The notes: generated by a model from the sequence alone, not told the origin. A DNA stretch of 64,000 nucleotides from Winogradskyella forsetii (GCF_013394595.1 NZ_CP053348.1:4188501-4252500); one strand, 5' to 3'; numbered from the stretch's first letter, positions 47,806 to 57,242 are shown. Translations and numbers: made by a program.

Positions 47806-48386
47806 AACCTATTGTGCTTGCCCTCTTATCAATTCTTTTTTTTAATAATGCGACAGCACAAGATAGCGTATATTGCGGATATACAGTAGATTTTCAGTTT
47901 GAAACCATTCGATTGAAAAGAAACACCGATAGCATCTTGTCCATCACTTTTTTTGAAGAAACTGCTTTTGAACCTCTAAAAAACAGCGAAAATTATACGT
48001 TGGGATTTTACAGAATAGACACTTTAAATAACAAATATAGGATCGCAAAACACTGGCATACCATAGGAGGCGGTAATACTTGTACACTGATGAAACCAAC
48101 CACACTCTATCTTTATTTTAAAATTACGTCTTCTAACAATAGAAATGAGGCCTACACGTACACTAAGGTTGTTCCTGTTTTTTTCAACGCTTTAGAAAGA
48201 AATTTAGAGGCATGGCAATTAAACAATATTGATTTAGGCCAACAATTACAGGTCAATGCGCAGCCTATTGCAATAGAGGTTACAGGTCTAAACAATTACA
48301 AAATAGTGCCACAAGCAAACTTACTGCAAAGACCTAGTTCTCTTATAGAATTAAAAGAATTGCCTAAAATCGAACGAAAAAATTGA
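47802..48386 (+). CDS. Secreted protein of unknown function (3 of 6)
   Basis: A 194-residue protein with a signal peptide (MKPIVLALLSILFFNNATAQ). The mature part has beta-rich composition with two Cys residues (VYCGY and NTCTL), which could form a disulfide. The start overlaps the previous gene (ATGA), so the two are translated together. No family was recognised. Confidence 0.7.
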   Translation: MKPIVLALLSILFFNNATAQDSVYCGYTVDFQFETIRLKRNTDSILSITFFEETAFEPLKNSENYTLGFYRIDTLNNKYRIAKHWHTIGGGNTCTLMKPTTLYLYFKITSSNNRNEAYTYTKVVPVFFNALERNLEAWQLNNIDLGQQLQVNAQPIAIEVTGLNNYKIVPQANLLQRPSSLIELKELPKIERKN

Positions 48387-48594
48387 TTTTAAGAAACATC
48401 TAACCCTATTAAATCTTAAAATAGCATGTCCATTATTTACAAGTATTAAGTTTTATAAATTATTAATTTCAAAGGTATTGCTGAGTTCAACCCATAAGTG
48501 TAAAGCACTTGTTTTTTAGTTCTTCTATTGGGTTATTGAATTACATCTTTTACATGAACTAATATAGTTGTAGGTGGGTAAAAAAATATACAAG

Positions 48595-49254
48595 ATGAAG
48601 ACCATAATAACAATAATAATTTTCCTGTGGATAATCCAAAATTCATTCGCACAAGACAAAAAGATTGATAGAATTCCTGTCTTTTCTGATGCAATAATTA
48701 AGGACAGTTATATGAAGAGTGTTGATTTAAAACGTAATCATATCGACAGCTTAATCTACTATTACAAAGACCATATTAGAAAAGATACGATACCATTTAA
48801 AATAAGCTATAAAATTAAAAATGAAGACAGTAAGTATATAATACAAAACGAAGCTTCAGTAGATTATATAGAACAATTGTTTGAGAATTATAAAAAAATA
48901 AACCCTGACTCAAGTAGCGTCATTATTACCACATATAAAAATAGAATTTTAGAAATAGAAACACAGAGTCTTTTACCAGTTAATCCTTTTCCTTTTACTT
49001 ACAATTTATATTTTGACAAAAACAAATTAATTTTTTCAGAACACGGATGCAGTTATCCATTTGAGTCTATGGGTTTATGCAATGGTACAACTTCTGAATA
49101 TTTTAATTATTTTAAATCAGGAAAATATTACACTACAATAATACAAGAACATAAATTGGGTTCAAGTTGTGGGTGTGGGTTGAATTTTATAATTAACAAT
49201 ACAGTTATTAAAAAATTAACTGAAATAGCTTTATCTAAGTTAAGTGCAAACTGA
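48595..49254 (+). CDS. Secreted protein of unknown function (4 of 6)
   Basis: A 219-residue protein. ATG 48595 gives a normal signal peptide (MKTIITIIIFLWIIQNSFAQ); a GTG at 48574 would add seven residues ahead of it. The C-terminal half has five Cys (HGCSYPF, GLCNG and SSCGCG), an unusual number here, suggesting disulfides or a metal site. About 210 bases separate it from the previous gene. Function unknown. Confidence 0.68.
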   Translation: MKTIITIIIFLWIIQNSFAQDKKIDRIPVFSDAIIKDSYMKSVDLKRNHIDSLIYYYKDHIRKDTIPFKISYKIKNEDSKYIIQNEASVDYIEQLFENYKKINPDSSSVIITTYKNRILEIETQSLLPVNPFPFTYNLYFDKNKLIFSEHGCSYPFESMGLCNGTTSEYFNYFKSGKYYTTIIQEHKLGSSCGCGLNFIINNTVIKKLTEIALSKLSAN

Positions 49255-49283
49255 ACCTACAAACAATACTACCAAACACTAAA

Positions 49284-49955
49284 ATGAAGACATTAATATC
49301 ACTATTATTCTTAGCAGCAAGCTATTTTACACAAGCACAGCCTTCTACACCTTTAGTAATTAAGGATAGCGTGAAAATTGAAATGAAAATAGAAAAACAC
49401 TTATGGGAGGATAACAATACATATCAGTTTATTGCCATAAGCATTAGTGGTTTGCCAGAAATCAATACCTTTATTAGTCGAGAAGCTTCTGATAGCATTA
49501 ATTCACTGATTATTCGTGATTCTTTTGGTGGTGGTTATGGTCCTGTAATACCTATGAGCAGGAATAAAACCTTTTATCCGGTACACACAATTAAAGAAAT
49601 AGTTTACGACTCTATTTCAAAAATTAATGCGATCTCAGAATATCATTTATTAAAGCATACCAGTCTATTTTTATTAGATGATTTTGATGACATTAAAAAT
49701 AAAGACACTTTAATTTTATTTTCCCGTGGTTGCTTTGGTTACCAAAGACAAAGTTATGCCGCCTGCGATAATTTTACTGTACCATTTATTTTTGATAAGT
49801 CATCGTTACAAATAGATAACGACTTTCCGATTGCAGATGAAAATTGGTACAATGAATGGCTTAAAAGTGAACCCGAAGAACATTCAGATGCAAGAACGAT
49901 ATATAACTATGGCGATATACACAAAGGTTTTGAATTCTATTTAGAAAAAAACTAA
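49284..49955 (+). CDS. Secreted protein of unknown function (5 of 6)
   Basis: A 223-residue protein with a signal peptide (MKTLISLLFLAASYFTQAQ). The mature part has SFGGGYGPVIPMSR, a Gly-rich turn, and CFGYQRQSYAACDN. It is 29 bases below the previous gene, so co-transcription is likely. No family recognised. Confidence 0.68.
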   Translation: MKTLISLLFLAASYFTQAQPSTPLVIKDSVKIEMKIEKHLWEDNNTYQFIAISISGLPEINTFISREASDSINSLIIRDSFGGGYGPVIPMSRNKTFYPVHTIKEIVYDSISKINAISEYHLLKHTSLFLLDDFDDIKNKDTLILFSRGCFGYQRQSYAACDNFTVPFIFDKSSLQIDNDFPIADENWYNEWLKSEPEEHSDARTIYNYGDIHKGFEFYLEKN

Positions 49956-50028
49956 TACTTCAATTATAATCAAATGATGTTAAAACGTGTAAATATTCGC
50001 GGTTAAAAATCAGCAAGAAAATAGCCAT

Positions 50029-50555
50029 ATGAAAAAAATGTTTGTAATTGTCACAGTGCTTCTTTTTACAAAGACAGCTTTTTCTCAAGGAAGTAGCTCA
50101 ACCGAGTTTGAAATTGAAATAACTCTTTTTGATCTGCCCAAGGATGATGAATATGAATTTTATTATATGGGAATGCCAGGAGTCAATTCCATCTCTAGTT
50201 GCTATTACGAAAAGGATCCCCTTAATAAGAATGTTAAATTTATGGACATATCAATTATATTGTGGATGCCGATAATTTAACTTTTATAATAGCACATAAA
50301 ACAAAACACGAAAAAGCATTATATAGTAACAAACAAGTTGTTAAAAATTATATAGTTAACATCAGCAAGTTAAATGCCATTGGAGGAAAGATCAATGCCG
50401 TTAAACTAAATAGAAATAAACCATTTATTAAAATTGGAGCCAAGGTTATAGATACGGAATTGGAAATTTACACTAAATACTATTCAAATATATCTGAAGT
50501 TGAGGATATGGCAAACATAATAGATCGTGAGTGGATTACTATTGAAGGTAAATAG
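50029..50555 (+). pseudogene. Frameshifted secreted protein (6 of 6)
   Basis: The first frame encodes a signal peptide (MKKMFVIVTVLLFTKTAFSQ) and the start of a mature domain, then runs into a stop at 50278. The second frame continues from about 50241 to 50555. Loss of one T in the AAATTT run at 50236-50241 explains it: with one extra base the sequence would read NVKFYGHINYIVDADNLTF, matching GHNDYVLWVDFP in the paralog at 47254. Either the gene is inactive or the assembly has an error here. A programmed shift is unlikely because no standard slippery heptamer is present. Confidence 0.7.
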
Positions 50556-50990
50556 CCGATTTGTTCGTAAAAAAGGTCATATTAAACTATTTGCTAGTTT
50601 GCACCTCATATTGAAAATGAACAATCAATTTTCCACCAGAAAAAATTAAGCAATAAGAAAAATCACTCTACAAGAATGCTTATGAAAAAGAACACATTCA
50701 GTTTTTGTTAAGCACAGATAGATTTATTTAAAGGATGAAATACCAAACGAACATTGCTGTTAGTTATTACGGTGACTATTTCAAATGCAAATGACAAATG
50801 GTTTAGACTAAAGATGCTTTATCTCCATTCTCGTAATTTCGAGTAAATACCAAAAATTGTTCTCTTTATTAAAAATTGAATCCTTACAAATTAACAATCT
50901 ACTTATTGAATGTTCAATTTTGAACTTCCCCTTGGGCTTCGAGATAAGAATCGGGTTAAACTTATAGCTCAAAACAATAAGATCTTAAAC
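50556..50990. other. Gene-free stretch before tRNA
   Basis: About 430 AT-rich bases without a supported gene. Short open frames have no coding character. It may hold decayed sequence of the secreted-protein cluster. Confidence 0.4.
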
Positions 50991-51022
50991 AAAAAAACTG
51001 CTTCAATTAAATGAAGCAGTTT
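50991..51022 (-). terminator. Terminator of tRNA gene
   Basis: AAACTGCTTCA and TGAAGCAGTTT form an 11-bp stem; on the minus strand it is followed by seven T. It lies just downstream of the tRNA. Confidence 0.8.
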
Positions 51023-51029
51023 CAATTTG

Positions 51030-51103
51030 TGGTCCCACTTGGGCTCGAACCAAGGACCACCTGATTATGAGTCAGGTGCTCTAACCAACTGAGCTATGGG
51101 ACC
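51030..51103 (-). tRNA. tRNA with CAU anticodon (probably tRNA-Met)
   Basis: The minus strand folds as a cloverleaf: acceptor GGTCCCA with GTGGGACC, D-arm with AGCTCAGTTGGTTAGAGC, anticodon loop CTCATAA (anticodon CAU) and T-arm GGTTCGAGCC. The 74 bases include the discriminator A. The CAU anticodon fits elongator Met, but also a lysidine-modified tRNA-Ile2; the sequence alone was not enough to separate them with certainty. It lacks initiator features such as a mismatched first acceptor pair. Confidence 0.9.
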
Positions 51104-51240
51104 GTTTGGTGCTATAACCTCCCGATGACTATCGTGAAGAGCTATCGTACCAATTAACATTGCTGTTAACCTAACGCTTATCTAAAAGCGAGTGCAATAT
51201 TACTACATATTTTAAAACTCTACAAGAAAAATAAATCGTT

Positions 51241-51645
51241 TTACGCCTTTAGCTCTTGGCATAACTCAATTAAAACACCGTTAGTCGATTTCGGATGCAA
51301 AAAAGCGATTAACTTGTTATCTGCTCCTTGTTTAGGTTCCTTGTGAATCATCGCAAAACCTTCTTTGGTCAGGCGCTCAATTTCCTGTTCAATATCATCA
51401 ACTGCAAAAGCAATGTGATGCATCCCTTCTCCTTTTTTTTCTATAAATTTTGCAATCGGACTGTCTTCATTTGTGGCCTGAAGCAATTCAATTTTATTAG
51501 GGCCACACTTAAAAAACGAGGTTTTAACCCCTTCACTTTCCACATCTTCAATCTTATAATGGTCCTTTCCGAATAGAGATTTAAACAACTGATTGGAACG
51601 CTCTATATCCTTTACGGCAATTCCTATATGTTCTATTTTTTTCAT
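51241..51645 (-). CDS. mce: Methylmalonyl-CoA epimerase
   Basis: A 134-residue glyoxalase/VOC-fold protein that would interconvert the two epimers of methylmalonyl-CoA in propionate metabolism. KIEHIGIAVKDIERS (metal His), NKIELLQAT (metal Glu), GMHHIAFAVDDIEQE (metal His) and GVLIELCQ (Glu) provide the metal ligands. The length is standard. It is a single gene on the minus strand facing away from rbfA. Confidence 0.9.
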   Translation of the reverse strand: MKKIEHIGIAVKDIERSNQLFKSLFGKDHYKIEDVESEGVKTSFFKCGPNKIELLQATNEDSPIAKFIEKKGEGMHHIAFAVDDIEQEIERLTKEGFAMIHKEPKQGADNKLIAFLHPKSTNGVLIELCQELKA

Positions 51646-51750
51646 ATCTATGTCCCAAAAAATCGGGAATCTTTAATTTGAGATTCCTAAAAACGCCGAA
51701 GCCTTCTTAATAAATTACACTCAAAAATAAGATAATCCTTAAATATCCTC

Positions 51751-51758
51751 TACTTTTG
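51751..51758 (+). promoter_or_regulatory. -7 promoter element upstream of rbfA
   Basis: TACTTTTG matches TAnnTTTG, 24 bases before the rbfA ATG. Confidence 0.5.
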
Positions 51759-51781
51759 CAGATGATTAATGCTTTTTTATT

Positions 51782-52180
51782 ATGGAAGAATTTACGCAAC
51801 GACAAAAAAAAATAGGAGGCATCCTCCAACAAGATTTAGCTGAAGTGTTACAAAAAGCAGCTACCGATGGTGGTTTGCGAGGTGTTATCATATCCGTGAG
51901 TAAAGTGAATGTCACTACGGACTTATCTGTGGCTAAAGTCTATCTTAGTATTTTTCCGAATAAAGAAGCACAACCTTTATTGGAAGGTATTAGATCCAAT
52001 AAACCCCTTATTAGACACGAATTATCCCAACGCACACGTCATCAACTCCGACGCATGCCACAACTGGAATTTTTTATAGACGATTCTTTAGAATATATTG
52101 ATGGTATTGAACGTTCACTTAAGGGCGAAGATAATCCTCTCGAAAATCCAGATTTATTAGGTAAGCGTAAAAAATCTTAA
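51782..52180 (+). CDS. rbfA: 30S ribosome-binding factor A
   Basis: RbfA helps mature the 16S rRNA 5' end during cold adaptation and 30S assembly. The 132-residue KH-fold protein shows QRQKKIGGILQQDLAEVL, VTISVSKV-like IISVSKVNVTTDLSVAKVYL, and RHELSQRTRHQLRRMPQLEF with the conserved FxxD (FFIDDSLEY). The stop is immediately followed by the GTG start of the permease gene. Confidence 0.95.
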   Translation: MEEFTQRQKKIGGILQQDLAEVLQKAATDGGLRGVIISVSKVNVTTDLSVAKVYLSIFPNKEAQPLLEGIRSNKPLIRHELSQRTRHQLRRMPQLEFFIDDSLEYIDGIERSLKGEDNPLENPDLLGKRKKS

Positions 52181-53383
52181 GTGAATTTTCCTTTATATAT
52201 AGCAAAACGTTATCTGTTTTCTAAAAGCAGTAACAATGCTATAAATATTATGACCTTTATTGCTTCAGGTGGCGTTGTTATTGCCTCTGCGGCTCTTTTT
52301 ATTGTACTCTCAGTTTTTGCAGGGTTAAAGGATTTTAGCCTAGAGTTTTCTTCTTTTGTTGATCCAGATTTAAAATTAATGCCTTCGGAAGGCAAATCGT
52401 TTCAATGGACAGAAAATGATAAAGCCGCGTTTTTAAAAATTAAAGGTATTGCAAATTATTCTGAAATTATTGAGGAACGCATCATCATTAAATCTGAAAA
52501 TAAAAATCTCTTGGCGACTTTAAAAGGTGTGGATAAAAACTACCTAAACGTTACCAATATTGATACCATGGTTACCAAAGGGAATTGGATTACTCCTGAA
52601 AGTAATGAGGTCGTTTCCGGTTGGGGAATTTCCAATAATTTATCTTTCGGGATTCTTGATTATCTAAAACCTTTGTCGCTTTATGTTCCTAAAATTGGAA
52701 AAGGACAAGCGAGTTCTCCTAAAGGTTATTATAATTCGGTTTATGTAAATAATGTGGGATTGTTTGAAATCAACGAGGAGCTGAACAACAACTACATCTT
52801 TTCAGATATTGAACTCGCCAAACGCTTATTGGGTTATAATACTGAACAGTTAAGTGCTTTAGAACTCAAATTGACTCCTGATGCCGATGAAGCGAATATA
52901 AGAACGCAACTTAAAGCGGCCTATGGAAATAAATTCAATATAAAAAATAGAGCTGAGCTCAATGATGCGCTTTTTAAAATGTTGAATACTGAAAATCTGG
53001 CCATTTACCTCATCTTTACTTTGGTTATTATTATTGCACTTTTCAACGTCATTGGCGCCATTATTATGATGATTTTAGACAAAAAGAAATCATTGAATAC
53101 CTTATTCAACTTAGGTACAGAGACTAAAACCATTAAATCCATTTTCTTTTTACAAGGGAGTTTAATGACTGTTGTTAGCGGAATTATTGGTGTTTCTATT
53201 GGGTTATTGGTGGTGTTTTTACAGCAAACTTTTGAACTGGTTATGCTAACACCAGATTTGGCTTATCCAGTCCGTATTAACTTTTTGAATGTTCTTATTG
53301 TATTGGCTACAATTTTTGCTTTGGGAATTGTGGCTTCCAAGATCGCTTCTCAGCGGATTACTCACGGGTTGATACAGAGTTAG
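52181..53383 (+). CDS. FtsX-family ABC transporter permease (LolC/LolE-like)
   Basis: A 400-residue permease of the MacB/LolCE type: a first helix (about 20-48), a periplasmic domain with GVDKNYLNVTNIDTMVTKG, and three C-terminal helices (about 273-300, 315-345, 362-385). It begins with GTG directly after the rbfA stop. No ATPase gene is adjacent, so the partner must be elsewhere. A role in lipoprotein release is likely from the family but unproven. Confidence 0.88.
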   Translation: MNFPLYIAKRYLFSKSSNNAINIMTFIASGGVVIASAALFIVLSVFAGLKDFSLEFSSFVDPDLKLMPSEGKSFQWTENDKAAFLKIKGIANYSEIIEERIIIKSENKNLLATLKGVDKNYLNVTNIDTMVTKGNWITPESNEVVSGWGISNNLSFGILDYLKPLSLYVPKIGKGQASSPKGYYNSVYVNNVGLFEINEELNNNYIFSDIELAKRLLGYNTEQLSALELKLTPDADEANIRTQLKAAYGNKFNIKNRAELNDALFKMLNTENLAIYLIFTLVIIIALFNVIGAIIMMILDKKKSLNTLFNLGTETKTIKSIFFLQGSLMTVVSGIIGVSIGLLVVFLQQTFELVMLTPDLAYPVRINFLNVLIVLATIFALGIVASKIASQRITHGLIQS

Positions 53384-53660
53384 GTTTTTAGACACCGATT
53401 TTTACAGATCAAAAAGAAAAAGCAGACACGAATTTCACTAATTGGCACTAATCTGTACGTATAGCTCTGTTCTTAAAAAATTACGCTGAGATTTACGAAG
53501 ATTTCACGGAGATTGGCAGAGAAAAAAGTAGACAAATCTTGTCTCGATTGTTTTTCAGGAAATTTCATAAATTGGTATTCATCTTTAATTCACTCTCAAT
53601 AACTATCGAAATTGCAAGACAAACATCAACTTCATGCTTCATGCTTCGTGCTTCCGGCTT
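53384..53660. repeat. Low-complexity intergenic with short repeat words
   Basis: The stretch near 53628-53660 repeats CTTCATG/CGTGCTTC-like words. Before it are the words GATTTACGAAGATTTCACGGAG, often seen in decayed flavobacterial intergenic DNA. No gene is supported. Confidence 0.3.
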
Positions 53661-54653
53661 CTACACAAACTGATAATCCGAAAACTTGTCCAAAACCTCA
53701 TCAAAAGCAGCAAATACATCTTTAGAGTCGTCACTGGTTACCATTTTCATGCGGTATTCCTTAAAGTGAGGAATGCCTTTAAAGTAGTTGGTATAATGTC
53801 TTCGGGTTTCAAAAACGCCTAACGTTTCCCCTTTCCAATCAATGGCCATCTGTAAATGGCGTCTTGCGGCTTCCACACGTTCGGCTAAGGAAATTGGTGC
53901 CAAGTGCTCGCCTGTTTCAAAAAAGTGCTTTACCTGTTTAAAAAACCATGGATTTCCTATAGTGGCCCGTCCTATCATGGCGCCATCCAACCCATAATCA
54001 TCACGCATTTCTGCGGCACGTTCTGGAGTGTCTATATCGCCATTTCCAAAAACCGGAATATGCATTCTTGGGTTATTTTTCACTTCGGCAATCGGTTTCC
54101 AATCCGCATCACCTTTATACATTTGTGCTCTGGTTCTACCATGAATGGCAATAGACTTACAGCCCACATCTTGCAAACGTTCTGCTACCTCAACAATTTT
54201 TATAGAATCGTGATCCCAACCTAATCTGGTTTTTACGGTTACTGGCAAATTGGTGCGTTTTACCATTTCGGCAGTGAGCTGTTCCATTAGGCAGATATCT
54301 TTCAGGATTCCTGCTCCCGCACCTTTGGATACTACTTTTTTAACAGGACAACCAAAATTAATATCTATAATATCCGGATTCGATTTTTCTACAATATCTA
54401 TGGTCTGTAACATACTTTCCATATTGGCACCAAAAATCTGAATCCCAACAGGTCGCTCCTTTTCGTAGATATCCAGTTTCATAACGCTTTTTGCTGCATT
54501 ACGGATTAAACCTTCGCTAGATACAAACTCCGTATACACCACATCTGCCCCTTGTTCCTTGCATAATGCACGAAAAGGGGGATCGCTAACATCCTCCATT
54601 GGAGCCAAAAGCAATGGAAAGTCTGGTAATTCTATGTCGCCTATTTTAACCAA
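53661..54653 (-). CDS. dusB: tRNA-dihydrouridine synthase
   Basis: A 330-residue FMN enzyme that reduces uridines in tRNA. FPLLLAPMEDVSDPPFRAL begins the TIM barrel, INFGCPVKKVVSKGAGAG holds the catalytic Cys, SIAIHGRTRAQMYKGDADW is the FMN phosphate region, and FGNGDIDTPERAAE follows. The start is TTG at 54653, giving the family-typical MVKIGDIELP; no ATG in frame is nearer. A promoter element lies 18 bases upstream. Confidence 0.93.
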   Translation of the reverse strand: MVKIGDIELPDFPLLLAPMEDVSDPPFRALCKEQGADVVYTEFVSSEGLIRNAAKSVMKLDIYEKERPVGIQIFGANMESMLQTIDIVEKSNPDIIDINFGCPVKKVVSKGAGAGILKDICLMEQLTAEMVKRTNLPVTVKTRLGWDHDSIKIVEVAERLQDVGCKSIAIHGRTRAQMYKGDADWKPIAEVKNNPRMHIPVFGNGDIDTPERAAEMRDDYGLDGAMIGRATIGNPWFFKQVKHFFETGEHLAPISLAERVEAARRHLQMAIDWKGETLGVFETRRHYTNYFKGIPHFKEYRMKMVTSDDSKDVFAAFDEVLDKFSDYQFV

Positions 54654-54670
54654 GTGTTTTAATTTTGATG

Positions 54671-54678
54671 CAAAGCTA
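54671..54678 (-). promoter_or_regulatory. -7 promoter element upstream of dusB
   Basis: On the minus strand this reads TAGCTTTG (TAnnTTTG), 18 bases upstream of the TTG start. No -33 element was clear. Confidence 0.45.
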
Positions 54679-55107
54679 CGGCTTTTTGTAATATTTCCTA
54701 TTTAACGCCCAAAGTCCATAAAACCCTAAAAACAACTCCGCAAATACGCCAAATTGATAACCAAAAGTTGGCGTACCATCAATAACCCAACTCAACCCTC
54801 TTCCTAATCCCAAACCTAACATAAAAATGATGTTGGAAATTAAAGCCATCTTTAAAAAATTGGCTTTAAAAATTCCTAAAATCCATAAAATAGAAAAGCC
54901 TAAATACAAACCCATTATAGCTTTGAAGAAATTATGCTCGTCAACGGTATTTAAATGAATATCAAATTCAGAACTTGGATTGAAACCATAGACTAAAGAA
55001 ACAGGAATTACAATCCATACAGAAATGATGAGGTGTATTTTAGTAATAATTGCTGTTTGGGATATTTTCAAAATGACCGTGTTTAAACCATTTAGGGTTT
55101 TGCTCAA
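54676..55107 (-). CDS. DUF4345-type membrane protein
   Basis: A 143-residue protein with four hydrophobic segments (about 20-40, 65-82, 86-105 and 115-135) and the pattern GLYLGFSILWILGIF followed by LGLGRGLSWVIDG, typical of the small DUF4345 membrane family. Function unknown. Its C-terminus overlaps the dusB promoter element by three bases. Confidence 0.7.
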   Translation of the reverse strand: MSKTLNGLNTVILKISQTAIITKIHLIISVWIVIPVSLVYGFNPSSEFDIHLNTVDEHNFFKAIMGLYLGFSILWILGIFKANFLKMALISNIIFMLGLGLGRGLSWVIDGTPTFGYQFGVFAELFLGFYGLWALNRKYYKKP

Positions 55108-55188
55108 TAAAAAAGCTTAAATGCGTTCAATTATAATAGCGCTAACCTTAAAAATCTATTCATAGACTTATCCCAGAATAGAAATAGA

Positions 55189-55779
55189 CTATTGTTTCTC
55201 CCATTTAGAAATAGAATTCGTTGTGCTAGTCGTTACAGTTCCTGTTGTAGGATCTGTTTGAGATGTCGTTTCATCTTGAGTAAATGTAAGTATTTGACCA
55301 TCTGGAGAAATTGAGAATGTGACTGTTTGCTCACCGCCTAATGAGGTTTCTTCTGAACCTTCAAATTCAAATTCAAAAAATGAACCATCAATTGTCATTT
55401 CATTTCCATTAGTAAAATAAGATCCGCTTCCACTAACGTTTTCTAGCGTATAAGGTTCAGATGAAAAAGTTTCGCCATTAACAACAATATTGGTATCATA
55501 TGAATAACTACCATTAGTCGTAAAATTACTCGACGTTAAGTTTAAGACATAATTTTCTGTTGTACTTTGAATCTCAATATCCGAAATAAAAGATTCTCCA
55601 TTAAAGCTTGTGGTACTGCCAAGGGTCACATCAAAATCAGTTAAACTCCATGTACCAATCAATGCACTGTTGGTATTGCCTGGGTTCGTAGTGTTTATAC
55701 CATCATCTAAAGGTTCGTTTTCACAAGTAAAAGCGGTTAGCATTGCAAAAAGGCAGAAAAGCGATAAGAATTTTTTCAT
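55189..55779 (-). CDS. Putative lipoprotein, lipocalin-like
   Basis: A 196-residue lipoprotein: signal peptide with lipobox LTAFTC placing Cys19, then an acidic linker and a beta-rich domain starting LIGTWSLTDFDV. The end is Thr/Ser rich (TTSQTDPTTGTVTTSTTNS) and closes with KWEKQ, the layout of lipocalin-like proteins of Bacteroidota. Function unknown. A promoter element lies 32 bases upstream. Confidence 0.75.
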   Translation of the reverse strand: MKKFLSLFCLFAMLTAFTCENEPLDDGINTTNPGNTNSALIGTWSLTDFDVTLGSTTSFNGESFISDIEIQSTTENYVLNLTSSNFTTNGSYSYDTNIVVNGETFSSEPYTLENVSGSGSYFTNGNEMTIDGSFFEFEFEGSEETSLGGEQTVTFSISPDGQILTFTQDETTSQTDPTTGTVTTSTTNSISKWEKQ

Positions 55780-55810
55780 GTTAAAAGGGGAATTGATTTT
55801 TATTGAACGG

Positions 55811-55818
55811 CAAATTTA
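55811..55818 (-). promoter_or_regulatory. -7 promoter element upstream of the lipocalin-like gene
   Basis: The minus strand reads TAAATTTG, matching TAnnTTTG, 32 bases before the start codon. Confidence 0.4.
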
Positions 55819-55847
55819 CGTTAATTTTTTGAGTCGGCTTTTTTAGA

Positions 55848-57092
55848 TCAAAACTTAACCTTTGTTTCAATGTTTTTTTCGCCTCGCTTTACCGTGATAT
55901 CTGCTTCATCGCCATTATCAAAAACAGATAAGGCACGCATATAACTCATCATATCCGTAATTGTACTATCTCCTAATTTTAGGACAACATCGCCTTTTTG
56001 TAATCCCGCATTAAAGGCTGGCGTGTCTTCACGTGTGCCATCGATTCGCATCCCTTTTCCATCGTATAGATAATCTGGTACGACGCCTAAGCCCACTTTA
56101 AATCGTGGTGTTTCTTCACTTTCGTTCTTTGTTTTTCTGAAGGCTAATTCGCCATTATCATCTAAATCCCTAATAATATTGAATATATAGTCTGAAATGA
56201 GATTCATGCCTTCATAATTCAACTTTTCAGAATCATCACTTGGCTTGTGGTAATCTTCGTGCTGACCAGTAAAAAAATGCAACACCGGAATATCAATTAA
56301 ATAAAAAGACGTATGATCACTAGGTCCTACGCCACTTTCGTTTTCAACTATTTTGAATTTATCGTTATTCGCTTTCAAAGTTTGTTTAAACATTGGTGAG
56401 GTTCCTGTGCCATAAACAGCCAACGTGCTGTCGGCTTTCATTCTGCCAACCATATCCATGTTTATCATGTAGTTGATGGATTCGGCTTCAATCGTTGGGT
56501 TTTTTGAAAAATAGTTAGACCCTAAAAGTCCCATCTCCTCACCAGAAAATGCCATAAACAAATAGTTATTGTTGTCTTTTATTGCAGAGTTATTATTCAG
56601 CGTTACTAATCGGCTTGCCAAGTTTAAAAGCACCGCAACGCCACTTGCATTGTCATCTGCGCCGTTGTGGATGGCTTTTTCCTTTTCTCTAAAAAGTGAC
56701 CCTTCGCCTCCAAACCCTAAATGGTCGTAATGTGCTCCAATAACGATGGTGTTTTTAGCCTTATTGTCAATAAAACCTATGACGTTTTGACCAGTAATTG
56801 TACTGTCTGCATTCGTTGTAAATTCTACTTCGCTATGTGGATCTGTCTTGGGTTTAAACGAAAATGATTGTAAAAACCCTTCTGTTCCTTTGGGCTGAAG
56901 TCCAATAGCTTCAAATCGTTTCACCAAATATTCTGAAGCTAAAACTTCGCCATTGGTTCCCGTTTGACGGCCTTCAAGCTTATCATCAGCTAAAAAAGTA
57001 ACGTCCTCTTTTATTTTGTTTTCGGCAACTTTAGGTTCATTTTTACACGATAGTAACCCTATTAAAACCGATAAAAAGACTAATTTTTTCAT
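55848..57092 (-). CDS. M28 family metallopeptidase with PDZ domain, lipoprotein
   Basis: A 414-residue aminopeptidase-type protein. ATG 57092 gives a lipobox (GLLSC, Cys16), so the protein is probably a lipoprotein; the longer frame to 57137 has no such start. The zinc ligands are in IVIGAHYDHLGFG (His/Asp), GADDNASGVAVLL (Asp), FSGEEMGLLGS (catalytic and metal Glu), MDMVGRM (Asp) and GPSDHTSFY (His). A C-terminal PDZ domain (about 320-414, ending VKRGEKNIETKVKF) may bind peptide ends. It is encoded divergently to the propeller lipoprotein. Confidence 0.9.
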   Translation of the reverse strand: MKKLVFLSVLIGLLSCKNEPKVAENKIKEDVTFLADDKLEGRQTGTNGEVLASEYLVKRFEAIGLQPKGTEGFLQSFSFKPKTDPHSEVEFTTNADSTITGQNVIGFIDNKAKNTIVIGAHYDHLGFGGEGSLFREKEKAIHNGADDNASGVAVLLNLASRLVTLNNNSAIKDNNNYLFMAFSGEEMGLLGSNYFSKNPTIEAESINYMINMDMVGRMKADSTLAVYGTGTSPMFKQTLKANNDKFKIVENESGVGPSDHTSFYLIDIPVLHFFTGQHEDYHKPSDDSEKLNYEGMNLISDYIFNIIRDLDDNGELAFRKTKNESEETPRFKVGLGVVPDYLYDGKGMRIDGTREDTPAFNAGLQKGDVVLKLGDSTITDMMSYMRALSVFDNGDEADITVKRGEKNIETKVKF

Positions 57093-57191
57093 TTCAAAAT
57101 ATCCATTTAATTGATTCGGTAAAATGTAATTCGCCATAAAAATTCAACGTAATTTAGACTGTAGAATATGGCTCATTTCATCACTAAATCT

Positions 57192-57199
57192 TACTTTTG
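57192..57199 (+). promoter_or_regulatory. -7 promoter element upstream of PD40 gene
   Basis: TACTTTTG matches TAnnTTTG, 44 bases before the ATG at 57243. Confidence 0.45.
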
Positions 57200-57242
57200 A
57201 CCAAAATTAGGCATTAATTGCCACTTATTATAATTCATTGTT

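Noticed and set aside
50236..50262. Programmed -1 frameshift
   Set aside because: The site T-AAA-TTT does not fit X-XXY-YYZ and no stimulating structure was seen; a one-base deletion is simpler.
51030..51103. tRNA-Ile2 in place of tRNA-Met
   Set aside because: Not excluded, but CAU anticodon with this acceptor stem was judged more likely elongator Met; a tRNA model search would settle it.
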